Assembly (NCBI GenBank): GCA_900555675.1
Contig: UNSN01000033.1
Span: 1-6,457, forward strand
Direction: 5' to 3'
From: Candidatus Saccharimonadota bacterium
Lineage (GTDB): Bacteria; Patescibacteriota; Saccharimonadia; Saccharimonadales; Saccharimonadaceae
Length of the DNA stretch: 6,457 bases
Shown piece after piece: positions 1-4,657 of this stretch. The translations under genes and the position numbers were made by a program. Each line of letters starts with the position of its first letter. Within the stretch, counting starts at the first letter, position 1. A model generated the notes under the pieces. It was not told where the DNA came from. It made no database searches and saw nothing but the letters and a program-made list of their open reading frames with translations.

Positions 1-489
1 ATGCTTCTTATGGTTGAGCCGTTATGGAAAGCGGTAGAATTTGCGAAATCTCAGGATGAAACAGCGAAAGTGGTATTAATGAGTCCGCGAGGGCAACGCT
101 GGAAGCAGGCTAAAGCCCAGAAAGAAGCCGATGATGACAGGGGTGTGATATTTATTTGCGGGCGATACGAGGGTGTTGATGAGCGAATTTTGGAGTTGGT
201 CGACGAGCAATGGAGTATTGGCGATTTTGTGCTGACGGGCGGAGAGCTGGCGGCGATGATGATGATTGATTCTATTGTTAGGTTGATTCCTGGAGTTTTG
301 GGCGGCGAAAAGTCTGCGGAAATTGAAAGTTTTTCAGATGGAGAAACGTTGGAATTTCCACAATATACACGACCTGAGGAGTTTAAAGGTTTACGTGTGC
401 CGGATGTTTTATTGAGCGGACATCACGGAAAAATTGCCGAGTGGCGCGCTGAACAATCACGGATATTGACCAATAAAAATACCCCATAG
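1..489 (+). CDS. trmD: tRNA (guanine-N1)-methyltransferase TrmD, 5'-truncated by the window edge
   Basis: TrmD transfers a methyl group from S-adenosylmethionine to N1 of G37 in tRNAs, which prevents +1 frameshifting. The visible 162 residues hold the family signatures: GRYEGVDER (54-62) and SIGDFVLTGGE (72-82), which form the knotted SAM pocket, then RLIPGVLG (94-101), YTRPE (122-126) and VLLSGHHGKIAEWR (136-149). The first visible Met matches an internal site of the family (MLLMVEPL), so about 55-60 residues lie upstream of the window and base 1 is not the start. The C-terminus is short: after the WR...QS motif it ends with TNKNTP, where relatives usually continue with a longer RRP-type tail. 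The residue aligned by eye with the proposed general base Asp (just before SF) is Glu109; this alignment is uncertain. The usual neighbour rplS does not follow; a terminator does. Confidence 0.95.
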   Translation: MLLMVEPLWKAVEFAKSQDETAKVVLMSPRGQRWKQAKAQKEADDDRGVIFICGRYEGVDERILELVDEQWSIGDFVLTGGELAAMMMIDSIVRLIPGVLGGEKSAEIESFSDGETLEFPQYTRPEEFKGLRVPDVLLSGHHGKIAEWRAEQSRILTNKNTP

Positions 490-503
490 AGACGGGGTAT
501 TTT
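476..503 (+). terminator. Intrinsic terminator overlapping the trmD stop codon
   Basis: AAAATACCCC (476-485) pairs with GGGGTATTTT (494-503) around an 8-nt loop, giving a 10-bp stem with an A tract on the left and a T tract on the right. The left arm encodes the last residues of TrmD and the TAG stop (487-489) lies in the loop, so a ribosome finishing trmD would cover the hairpin. The A-ATACCCC / GGGTATTTTA style recurs at the terminator after rmuC. Confidence 0.85.
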
Positions 504-632
504 AAGTTGTGGTGGATTTGTCGTAGAGCGAAAGATACGATTTTGTGGTGTTTATTTTTGTAACGTTCGCTGATTTAACTTTATGACGTTTTTATAAAAA
601 GTGCAAGTGCTTTCGTAAAAAATACAACAAGC

Positions 633-661
633 TTGAGCTTTTTTGACACGCAAGCTATACT
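633..661 (+). promoter_or_regulatory. Promoter of the 668 gene, leaderless type
   Basis: The -35 is TTGAGC (633-638) and the -10 is TATACT (656-661), with a 17-bp spacer. Six bases separate the -10 from the ATG at 668, so +1 should be the A of the start codon. No Shine-Dalgarno sequence is present. A tempting TTGACA at 643-648 lies only 7 bp from the -10 and cannot be its -35. The rest of the 490-667 gap shows no gene that I can support. Confidence 0.75.
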
Positions 662-667
662 GAAATT

Positions 668-1087
668 ATGTCTATAAAAGTAAATAAAATTGTTAAATTG
701 ATTACAGGACTATTAATAATGGTGTCATTATTATGTCAATTATTTACGTTTGAGAAGTTTTCTGCGGTCATTACTTCTGCGGGGATTTCGTCATCTTTAA
801 GTCTTTCGATTGCGATAATATTGGTGGTTGTTGAGCTTATGTCATTACCGTTTTTAATTGATATGAATATGTCAAAAAGAATCACTCTGACGAGCAGAAT
901 GGCTGGTTTTTTGAGTTTGGGGATTATGACGGTAATTAGTTTTTTGGCGTTTGTGAATGGGCATGCGGTGGTGATATTTGGTGCAACGATAAAGAATGTA
1001 AATAGTGTGGCTGCGATTTTTCTGGTATTCATGATGTGGATTTTGTTGATTTGCGCAAATTTATCGACGAAAAAAACAGCCAAATAA
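668..1087 (+). CDS. Small four-helix membrane protein, unknown function
   Basis: This 139-residue protein has four predicted membrane helices near residues 8-28, 44-64, 77-97 and 112-132, a basic N-terminus and a basic C-terminal tail (KKTAK). Size and helix spacing resemble the DoxX/MauE-like four-helix proteins, but I see no diagnostic motif, so that is only a possibility. No catalytic residues or cysteine pairs suggest chemistry. The start at 668 is fixed by the promoter whose -10 ends 6 nt upstream, which predicts a leaderless mRNA. The gene is flanked by the trmD terminator and by a convergent tRNA gene, and the tRNA terminator overlaps its last codons. On its own strand the hairpin at 1077-1094 lacks a T tract, so the gene has no obvious terminator. 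A 115-codon reading frame on the opposite strand is a shadow. Confidence 0.75.
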   Translation: MSIKVNKIVKLITGLLIMVSLLCQLFTFEKFSAVITSAGISSSLSLSIAIILVVVELMSLPFLIDMNMSKRITLTSRMAGFLSLGIMTVISFLAFVNGHAVVIFGATIKNVNSVAAIFLVFMMWILLICANLSTKKTAK

Positions 1088-1094
1088 TTGGCTG
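1070..1094 (-). terminator. Intrinsic terminator of tRNA-Gln inside the 3' end of the 668 gene
   Basis: Read on the minus strand, CAGCCAA (1094-1088) pairs with TTGGCTG (1083-1077) across a 4-nt loop and is followed by seven T (1076-1070). This is a good intrinsic terminator 15 nt after the tRNA CCA end. On the plus strand the same stem is followed by CTAAATC, so it should stop only minus-strand transcripts. It overlaps the stop codon of the convergent gene (TAA, 1085-1087). Confidence 0.85.
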
Positions 1095-1108
1095 CTAAAT
1101 CTCAAACT

Positions 1109-1183
1109 TGGCTGGGATGGAGGGATTCGAACCCCCGAATGGCGGGACCAGAACCCGCTGCCTTACCACTTGGCGACATCCCA
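1109..1183 (-). tRNA. tRNA-Gln, anticodon CUG, with encoded CCA
   Basis: The minus strand folds into a full cloverleaf. The 7-bp acceptor stem is TGGGATG/CATCCCA (1183-1177 with 1119-1113). The D arm has a 3-bp GCC/GGC stem. The anticodon stem GCGGG/CCCGC encloses the loop TTCTGGT, giving anticodon CTG. The T arm GGGGG-TTCGAAT-CCCTC has one G-T wobble. The discriminator base is G, as usual for glutamine tRNAs, and CCA is encoded (1111-1109). The first-position C means it should read only CAG, so a UUG isoacceptor is expected elsewhere. It has its own promoter and terminator. Confidence 0.95.
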
Positions 1184-1195
1184 ACGGCAAACATA

Positions 1196-1224
1196 ATTGT
1201 ACTATAGAAAAATGATTTCCGCAA
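1196..1224 (-). promoter_or_regulatory. Promoter of tRNA-Gln
   Basis: On the minus strand the -35 is TTGCGG (1224-1219) and the -10 is TACAAT (1201-1196), with a 17-bp spacer. The likely +1 is the G at 1188, leaving a 5' leader of about 5 nt for RNase P to remove. Its -35 lies 3 bp from the -35 of the divergent PAP2 gene. Confidence 0.65.
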
Positions 1225-1227
1225 GCG

Positions 1228-1256
1228 TTTACTGGCCAGCGTTGACGCGATATACT
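1228..1256 (+). promoter_or_regulatory. Promoter of the PAP2 phosphatase gene, leaderless type
   Basis: The -35 is TTTACT (1228-1233) and the -10 is TATACT (1251-1256), spacer 17 bp. Six bases then lead to the ATG at 1263, so the transcript should begin at the start codon. A TTGACG at 1242-1247 is too close to the -10 to act as -35. Confidence 0.7.
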
Positions 1257-1262
1257 GGTAAT

Positions 1263-1745
1263 ATGGATTTGCAATGGATCGTGAAGCTAATTGCTGATGG
1301 GCTAGTGGTGCCAGTCGTGCTAATTGGTGCGTACTCGCTGATAAAATTGGTTCCAAATAAAGAGAAGTATCAAGTTTATAGTCAGGTGTTGATGGCTGGA
1401 TTGACTGCTTACGTGGCGGCAAAAATCATCGGGTCAGTTTATCAACCAGATCAGATGCGTCCGTTCGAGATTCTGGGTGTATCTGCCGGCGCGTCATTCC
1501 TTAATAATCCGGGTTTTCCGTCCGATCACGCGCTATTTACAATGGCAATTACTTTGGCGGTATTTTTCGGAGCGAAGAGTTGGCGGCTGGCTGTTGTTTG
1601 TCTGGTTATGACGATCTTAATATGTGTCGGTCGGGTTATTGCATTGGTACATACACCACTTGACGTTGTTGGCGGATTATTGATTGCCTGCGTAGGGATT
1701 GTTTGGTATAAACCGATGAGTCTCCTGAAAAAGCATAATATTTAA
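1263..1745 (+). CDS. PAP2-family phosphatase, probable undecaprenyl-diphosphatase (BcrC-like)
   Basis: PAP2 membrane phosphatases of this type remove a phosphate from undecaprenyl diphosphate so the lipid carrier can be reused in cell-wall synthesis. The 160-residue protein carries RP (66-67, motif 1), FPSDHA (85-90, motif 2, with the PSDH form seen in BcrC-type enzymes) and GRVIALVHTPLD (123-134, motif 3, with Arg124, catalytic His130 and Asp134). The Lys of motif 1 is not in its usual place seven residues before the Arg (Val59 there); the nearest is Lys54. Hydrophobic helices fill most of the rest and the C-terminus is basic. I chose ATG 1263 over an in-frame TTG at 1197 because the promoter -10 ends 6 nt before it and the longer form would run through the tRNA promoter. 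Lipid substrate is inferred from family; another phospholipid phosphate is possible. Confidence 0.85.
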   Translation: MDLQWIVKLIADGLVVPVVLIGAYSLIKLVPNKEKYQVYSQVLMAGLTAYVAAKIIGSVYQPDQMRPFEILGVSAGASFLNNPGFPSDHALFTMAITLAVFFGAKSWRLAVVCLVMTILICVGRVIALVHTPLDVVGGLLIACVGIVWYKPMSLLKKHNI

Positions 1746-1755
1746 TCATATACAT

Positions 1756-1784
1756 TTGCAATATTGACAAGTTTACGTTACAAT
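1756..1784 (+). promoter_or_regulatory. Promoter of the 1791 gene, leaderless type
   Basis: The -35 is TTGCAA (1756-1761) and the -10 is TACAAT (1779-1784), spacer 17 bp. Six bases separate the -10 from ATG 1791. A perfect TTGACA at 1764-1769 is only 9 bp from this -10 and its own 17-bp partner would be ACGTAT, so it looks like a decoy. No terminator separates this gene from the PAP2 gene, so read-through is also possible. Confidence 0.7.
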
Positions 1785-1790
1785 TTACGT

Positions 1791-2285
1791 ATGAAATTAT
1801 TGTCAGCTATTTTCCGTGAAGAAATATCAGATTACACATATCCATTTTCAAGGCGAGTTTTCTTGAGGATTTTGGCGATTTTAGTTGCTAGTGGCGTGAC
1901 TATCTGGTTGCTGGCGCTTGCGTTTGATAAATTTATGATTACACCCGTATTTTGCGCGAACGCTGAGCATATTTCTATTTGCGCAAACAGCACGAGCATC
2001 GCATCTTACGTTGCGTTAGTTTTGGCGGGAATTATGTTAGTTCCAGTGTTGGCGGTATTTGGTATTAAGCGACCTCTGTTGGTAGTAATCGCGGCAACTG
2101 TGTCGTTGTGGGGTGCTACATTATGGGCTGGCGGATATTGGATTTTGTCATTGCTATGGGTAGTTTTGGCGACAGTTTTGGTATATTTGTCGTTAATCTG
2201 GTTGAATAGAATTCGTGGCAATGGCGCAGCAATTTTATTTATGACTTTATTCGCAATCTTAGCACGAGTTGTCTTAGCATTGTAA
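1791..2285 (+). CDS. Multi-spanning membrane protein, unknown function
   Basis: I do not recognise this 164-residue protein. It has a polar, charged N-terminus (about 1-22), then probably five membrane helices near residues 24-46, 71-91, 95-113, 115-138 and 146-164. The loop between helices 1 and 2 contains two cysteines (Cys55 and Cys64), each in the triplet CAN, which could form a disulfide if the loop is outside the membrane. The protein ends right after the last helix. The start at ATG 1791 rather than the in-frame TTG at 1764 follows from the promoter: the TTG frame would begin upstream of the -10 box. It is followed after 18 nt by rmuC, whose -35 lies inside the last codons of this gene. 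Confidence 0.75.
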   Translation: MKLLSAIFREEISDYTYPFSRRVFLRILAILVASGVTIWLLALAFDKFMITPVFCANAEHISICANSTSIASYVALVLAGIMLVPVLAVFGIKRPLLVVIAATVSLWGATLWAGGYWILSLLWVVLATVLVYLSLIWLNRIRGNGAAILFMTLFAILARVVLAL

Positions 2286-2297
2286 TCACTGTACACT
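2269..2297 (+). promoter_or_regulatory. Promoter of rmuC, leaderless type
   Basis: The -35 is TTGTCT (2269-2274), inside the 3' end of the preceding gene. The -10 is TACACT (2292-2297), spacer 17 bp, followed by 6 nt and ATG 2304. The -10 is a weaker match than the others in the window, but the geometry is identical. Confidence 0.65.
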
Positions 2298-2303
2298 AAG
2301 TGT

Positions 2304-3374
2304 ATGGAAATCATTATCATTATTCTCTTAATTGTTATTACTATTGGTTTGGGCGCGACTTTATTTGTCTTGCAATCAAAAATCAGCGAGCTAAAAAATC
2401 AATCATCCGTCGAGCTAATTAAAACCGATGTCGTGGAATTGGGGCGAACTATTGCGAAACTGAATGAATCCGTTAGCGATAAGTTGGAGCGAAGCAACGC
2501 GCAAGTTCAGACTTCCGTGCAGAAGCAATTATCAGAAAGCGCAAAGTTGGTGGCTGACGTGACGCAGCGATTGGCGAAATTGGATGAGACTAATAAGCGT
2601 GTGGTCGATGTGGCGACCGATCTGAAAACCTTGCAAAACGTGTTACAAAATCCAAAGCAGCGTGGCGTTTTTGGGGAGTTTTATCTGGAAAGTGTGTTGG
2701 ACAACGTTTTACCAGCCAAGCAATATCAAATGCAATATCGCTTCAAGGATGGCGAAATTGTTGACGCGGTTATTTTTCTGGACAAGGGTCAAATATTACC
2801 GGTGGACAGTAAGTTTTCTTTGGAGAATTACAATCGGATGATTAATGCCGAGACAAAATCTGAGCGTGAAATGTGGCTAAATAAGGTGAAAGCTGATCTT
2901 AAGGGGCGAATTGACGAAACTAGTAAATATATTCGTCCGCGCGAAAACACCATGGACTTTGCCTTTATGTTTATTCCTAGCGAATCTTTGTATTACGATC
3001 TTCTGATTAACAATGTCGGTCAGGGTGGTTCGAGTCGCGATTTGATTGAATATGCGTTCCGAGATAAACGAGTGATTATTGTTAGTCCGACTAGTTTTCT
3101 GGCGTACCTGCAGACCGTTCTTCAGGGACTTCGTAGTTTGCAGATTGAAGAGCAGGCCAAAGACATTCAAGTTCGAGTTGGTCAATTGGGCGTTCATATT
3201 AAAAAGTTTGACGAGTTGATGACGAAAATGGGCAAGAGTTTAAGTACGACCGTTGGTCATTATAACAATACATACAAGGAGTTGGGGAAGATCGATAAGG
3301 ATGTTGTGCGAATTTCTGGTGGCGATAACCAAGCGCAGCCGGAGCTGATTGATCGGCCGACGCAGGAAGATTGA
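2304..3374 (+). CDS. rmuC: DNA recombination protein RmuC
   Basis: RmuC-family proteins are membrane-tethered, nuclease-like factors; E. coli rmuC limits inversions at short inverted repeats, though the biochemical activity is poorly known. The 356-residue protein has an N-terminal membrane helix (about 2-23), a coiled-coil-rich stretch (about 26-115), and the conserved RmuC core with a PD-(D/E)XK-like arrangement: GVFGEFYLE (121-129, Glu125), VDAVIFLD (153-160, Asp154) and PVDSKFSLENY (166-176, Asp168, Lys170). Further family blocks are FAFMFIPSESLYYDLL (219-234) and VIIVSPTSFLAYLQT (257-271). The C-terminus is a second helical segment and a polar tail. Length is somewhat shorter than E. coli RmuC. 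It starts at ATG 2304 with its own leaderless-type promoter and ends at TGA just before a terminator. The presence of TGA as a stop argues against recoding of UGA as glycine. Confidence 0.93.
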   Translation: MEIIIIILLIVITIGLGATLFVLQSKISELKNQSSVELIKTDVVELGRTIAKLNESVSDKLERSNAQVQTSVQKQLSESAKLVADVTQRLAKLDETNKRVVDVATDLKTLQNVLQNPKQRGVFGEFYLESVLDNVLPAKQYQMQYRFKDGEIVDAVIFLDKGQILPVDSKFSLENYNRMINAETKSEREMWLNKVKADLKGRIDETSKYIRPRENTMDFAFMFIPSESLYYDLLINNVGQGGSSRDLIEYAFRDKRVIIVSPTSFLAYLQTVLQGLRSLQIEEQAKDIQVRVGQLGVHIKKFDELMTKMGKSLSTTVGHYNNTYKELGKIDKDVVRISGGDNQAQPELIDRPTQED

Positions 3375-3379
3375 CATAA

Positions 3380-3410
3380 AAAATACCCCGCCGATTAAGC
3401 GGGATATTTT
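3380..3410. terminator. Bidirectional terminator between rmuC and the aquaporin gene
   Basis: CCCGC (3387-3391) pairs with GCGGG (3399-3403) over a 7-nt loop, and flanking A and T tracts extend the stem (AAAATA, 3380-3385, with TATTTT, 3405-3410). One position (3386 against 3404) is a C-A mismatch in plus-strand RNA but a G-U wobble in minus-strand RNA, so the stem should be stronger for the aquaporin transcript. Both directions end in a U-rich run, fitting the convergent genes. Confidence 0.85.
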
Positions 3411-3426
3411 ATTGTGAAGTTATAAT

Positions 3427-4362
3427 CTATTCTTCGTCTTTGTTTCGGTAATTGACGAGTAGAAATAGGTTGCCACCTAATGCTGCGCCGATTAGGGTAG
3501 CGGCAATTACTTCCAGGCTAAAGCGTGAATAGCTCTTTTCGCCTTCAGCTGGCAATACTCCGTTGCTGCGTAGTTGAGAGTCGGTTTTCTCTGTAACAGC
3601 CAAAGAAACTGCTGGGTTCAAAGTTGCGCCTGAGATGTAGATCTCGCGTGGGTAAGTGCGACCGTTTTTCTCAGTTTGAGCAGTGCTTTGATCTTTTTGG
3701 ATTTTTGCAATAGCAGTACTTTTAATGTACGAAGAGATTGAGCCAGATACGACAAGACCAATCATCAATGCCAAGCCAATTCCAAAAGCTTGACCAGCTG
3801 CTTTGATTTCTTTGCGTTGCAAAACTGCGGCGACGCCAAATACAAATACAGCGGTACCGACTAATTCCATTGCGAAGATGTTCCAAGAGAACGCGGTGAA
3901 TTGGTCAAAGCTTAGGGCAAATCCGCCATTTGTTAATGAGCCAACAAGTACGATAGCCGCCATTGCACCGAGGAATTGTGCACCCCAGTAAAATGGTACA
4001 AGTACGGTCTTTAGTTTACGCATTGTCCATAGGCCAAACGTGACAGCTGGGTTTACGTGTGCGCCAGAAATGTTGCCGATAATTGCAACGATAAACATCA
4101 ATGCAAAACCGACGTACATTGATGACAAAATGTCTGATGCGAATAATGCAGCAAGTGTCAAAATGAACGTGCCGATAACTTCCGCAATAACAATGTTAAT
4201 TAAGTTGTTTGGTAATTTAGAATCTAGTTTGACACGCTTGCTTTTAGCGGTAGATTCAGCAACGACGCGCTTGACGGTCGTTTTGGTTTCAGTCTTAGCG
4301 GCAGCGGTTTTCTTTTCTGCGGCTTTAACTGGGGCTTTCTTTGAAGTTTTCTTCGTAGCCAT
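3427..4362 (-). CDS. MIP-family channel (aquaporin) with a long lysine-rich N-terminal tail
   Basis: MIP channels pass water or small neutral solutes across the membrane. The 311-residue protein has six predicted helices (about 56-75, 82-99, 122-142, 161-181, 189-209, 283-304) and both half-helix motifs, HVNPAVT (102-108) and TLNPAVS (247-253). It departs from the usual pattern in several ways. Residues 1-50 form a Lys/Ala/Thr-rich, histone-H1-like cytoplasmic tail. The pore Arg that normally follows the second NPA is Val252. The helix-5 position that is His in water-selective channels appears to be Gly202 or Leu203. Two loops are long and polar, before the second NPA (about 210-243) and after it (about 257-282). 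Substrate is therefore uncertain. The start has a strong Shine-Dalgarno AAGGAGG (4373-4367). The gene is divergent from the pheS operon and convergent with rmuC. Confidence 0.9.
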   Translation of the reverse strand: MATKKTSKKAPVKAAEKKTAAAKTETKTTVKRVVAESTAKSKRVKLDSKLPNNLINIVIAEVIGTFILTLAALFASDILSSMYVGFALMFIVAIIGNISGAHVNPAVTFGLWTMRKLKTVLVPFYWGAQFLGAMAAIVLVGSLTNGGFALSFDQFTAFSWNIFAMELVGTAVFVFGVAAVLQRKEIKAAGQAFGIGLALMIGLVVSGSISSYIKSTAIAKIQKDQSTAQTEKNGRTYPREIYISGATLNPAVSLAVTEKTDSQLRSNGVLPAEGEKSYSRFSLEVIAATLIGAALGGNLFLLVNYRNKDEE

Positions 4363-4366
4363 ATTC

Positions 4367-4373
4367 CCTCCTT
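4367..4373 (-). promoter_or_regulatory. Strong Shine-Dalgarno of the aquaporin gene
   Basis: Minus-strand AAGGAGG lies 4 nt before the ATG (4362). It is close to the ideal anti-16S match and contrasts with the leaderless genes around it. It fixes the start so that the lysine-rich tail is part of the protein. Confidence 0.85.
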
Positions 4374-4390
4374 AAAGTAATATCACGACT

Positions 4391-4399
4391 ATTATAACA
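4391..4399 (-). promoter_or_regulatory. Extended -10 promoter of the aquaporin gene
   Basis: On the minus strand TGTTATAAT (4399-4391) is an extended -10 with a perfect TATAAT. The -35 position (4419-4414, AACTAC) is poor, as often seen with extended -10 promoters. The likely +1 is at 4384 or 4383, giving a leader of about 21 nt that contains the Shine-Dalgarno. Confidence 0.7.
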
Positions 4400-4404
4400 T
4401 AATT

Positions 4405-4413
4405 TGCTATACT
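4405..4413 (+). promoter_or_regulatory. Extended -10 promoter of the pheS operon, leaderless type
   Basis: TGCTATACT (4405-4413) is an extended -10. The 17-bp -35 position (4385-4390, ACGACT) is weak. Six bases separate the -10 from ATG 4420, so the operon transcript should begin at the start codon. The element is back-to-back with the aquaporin extended -10, with only 5 bp between the two TG motifs. Confidence 0.7.
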
Positions 4414-4419
4414 GTAGTT

Positions 4420-4656
4420 ATGGGATTATTTGTAAATCAGCAGGATCAGCGCAGTGAATTGCAAGAGCGAATTGCGGCGGAATTAAGAGAGAAGGCGAAG
4501 GCTTCGAGTTTGCAAGAAAAGGCAACTATGGACGGCGTCGACGACATAAGATATTTGGAAGGCACGAAACAGACGACGACTTTGGCGTGGGCGTGGATTT
4601 TAATTGCTATTATGGCTGGTGCGGTGATTGTAATGTTTTTAATGCAAGGACGATAA
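4420..4656 (+). CDS. Small single-TM protein, first gene of the pheS operon
   Basis: I do not recognise this 78-residue protein. Residues 1-53 are polar, with a charged, probably helical stretch near 8-34 rich in Glu, Arg, Lys and Gln. Residues 56-75 form one membrane helix and the protein stops three residues later, so it looks tail-anchored with its charged part in the cytoplasm. The start is supported by the promoter ending 6 nt upstream, with no Shine-Dalgarno. Its TAA is separated from the pheS ATG by 1 nt, and its last codons carry the pheS Shine-Dalgarno, so the two are very likely co-transcribed and translationally coupled. No role in aminoacylation can be read from the sequence. Confidence 0.8.
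   Translation: MGLFVNQQDQRSELQERIAAELREKAKASSLQEKATMDGVDDIRYLEGTKQTTTLAWAWILIAIMAGAVIVMFLMQGR
4646..4650 (+). promoter_or_regulatory. Shine-Dalgarno of pheS inside the upstream gene
   Basis: AAGGA lies 7 nt before the pheS ATG and within the final codons of the 4420 gene. Ribosomes ending the first gene would restart here, which supports coupling. Confidence 0.7.
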
Positions 4657-4657
4657 A

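Noticed and set aside
736..1083. 115-codon reading frame opposite the 668 gene
   Set aside because: It lacks a promoter and family features, while the plus-strand frame encodes four clean membrane helices with a good promoter.
1197..1262. TTG start at 1197 for the PAP2 gene
   Set aside because: The extra 22 residues would overlap the tRNA -10 and both promoters and are not membrane-like. ATG 1263 has the leaderless promoter geometry.
1102..1422. 106-codon minus-strand frame
   Set aside because: It runs through the tRNA-Gln gene, the divergent promoters and the PAP2 gene, so it is a chance frame.
1764..1790. TTG start at 1764 for the second membrane protein and TTGACA at 1764-1769 as its -35
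   Set aside because: The -10 TACAAT lies at 1779-1784, so a TTG at 1764 would precede the transcript. TTGACA is only 9 bp from that -10, while TTGCAA at 1756-1761 has the correct 17-bp spacing.
2006..2320. 104-codon minus-strand frame
   Set aside because: It is antisense to a membrane-protein gene and the rmuC promoter, with no start signal or recognisable domain.
3372..3398. UGA recoded as glycine (as in Gracilibacteria), which would extend RmuC past its TGA
   Set aside because: The extension would only cover the terminator stem, and no in-frame TGA occurs inside any gene of the window, so the standard code fits.
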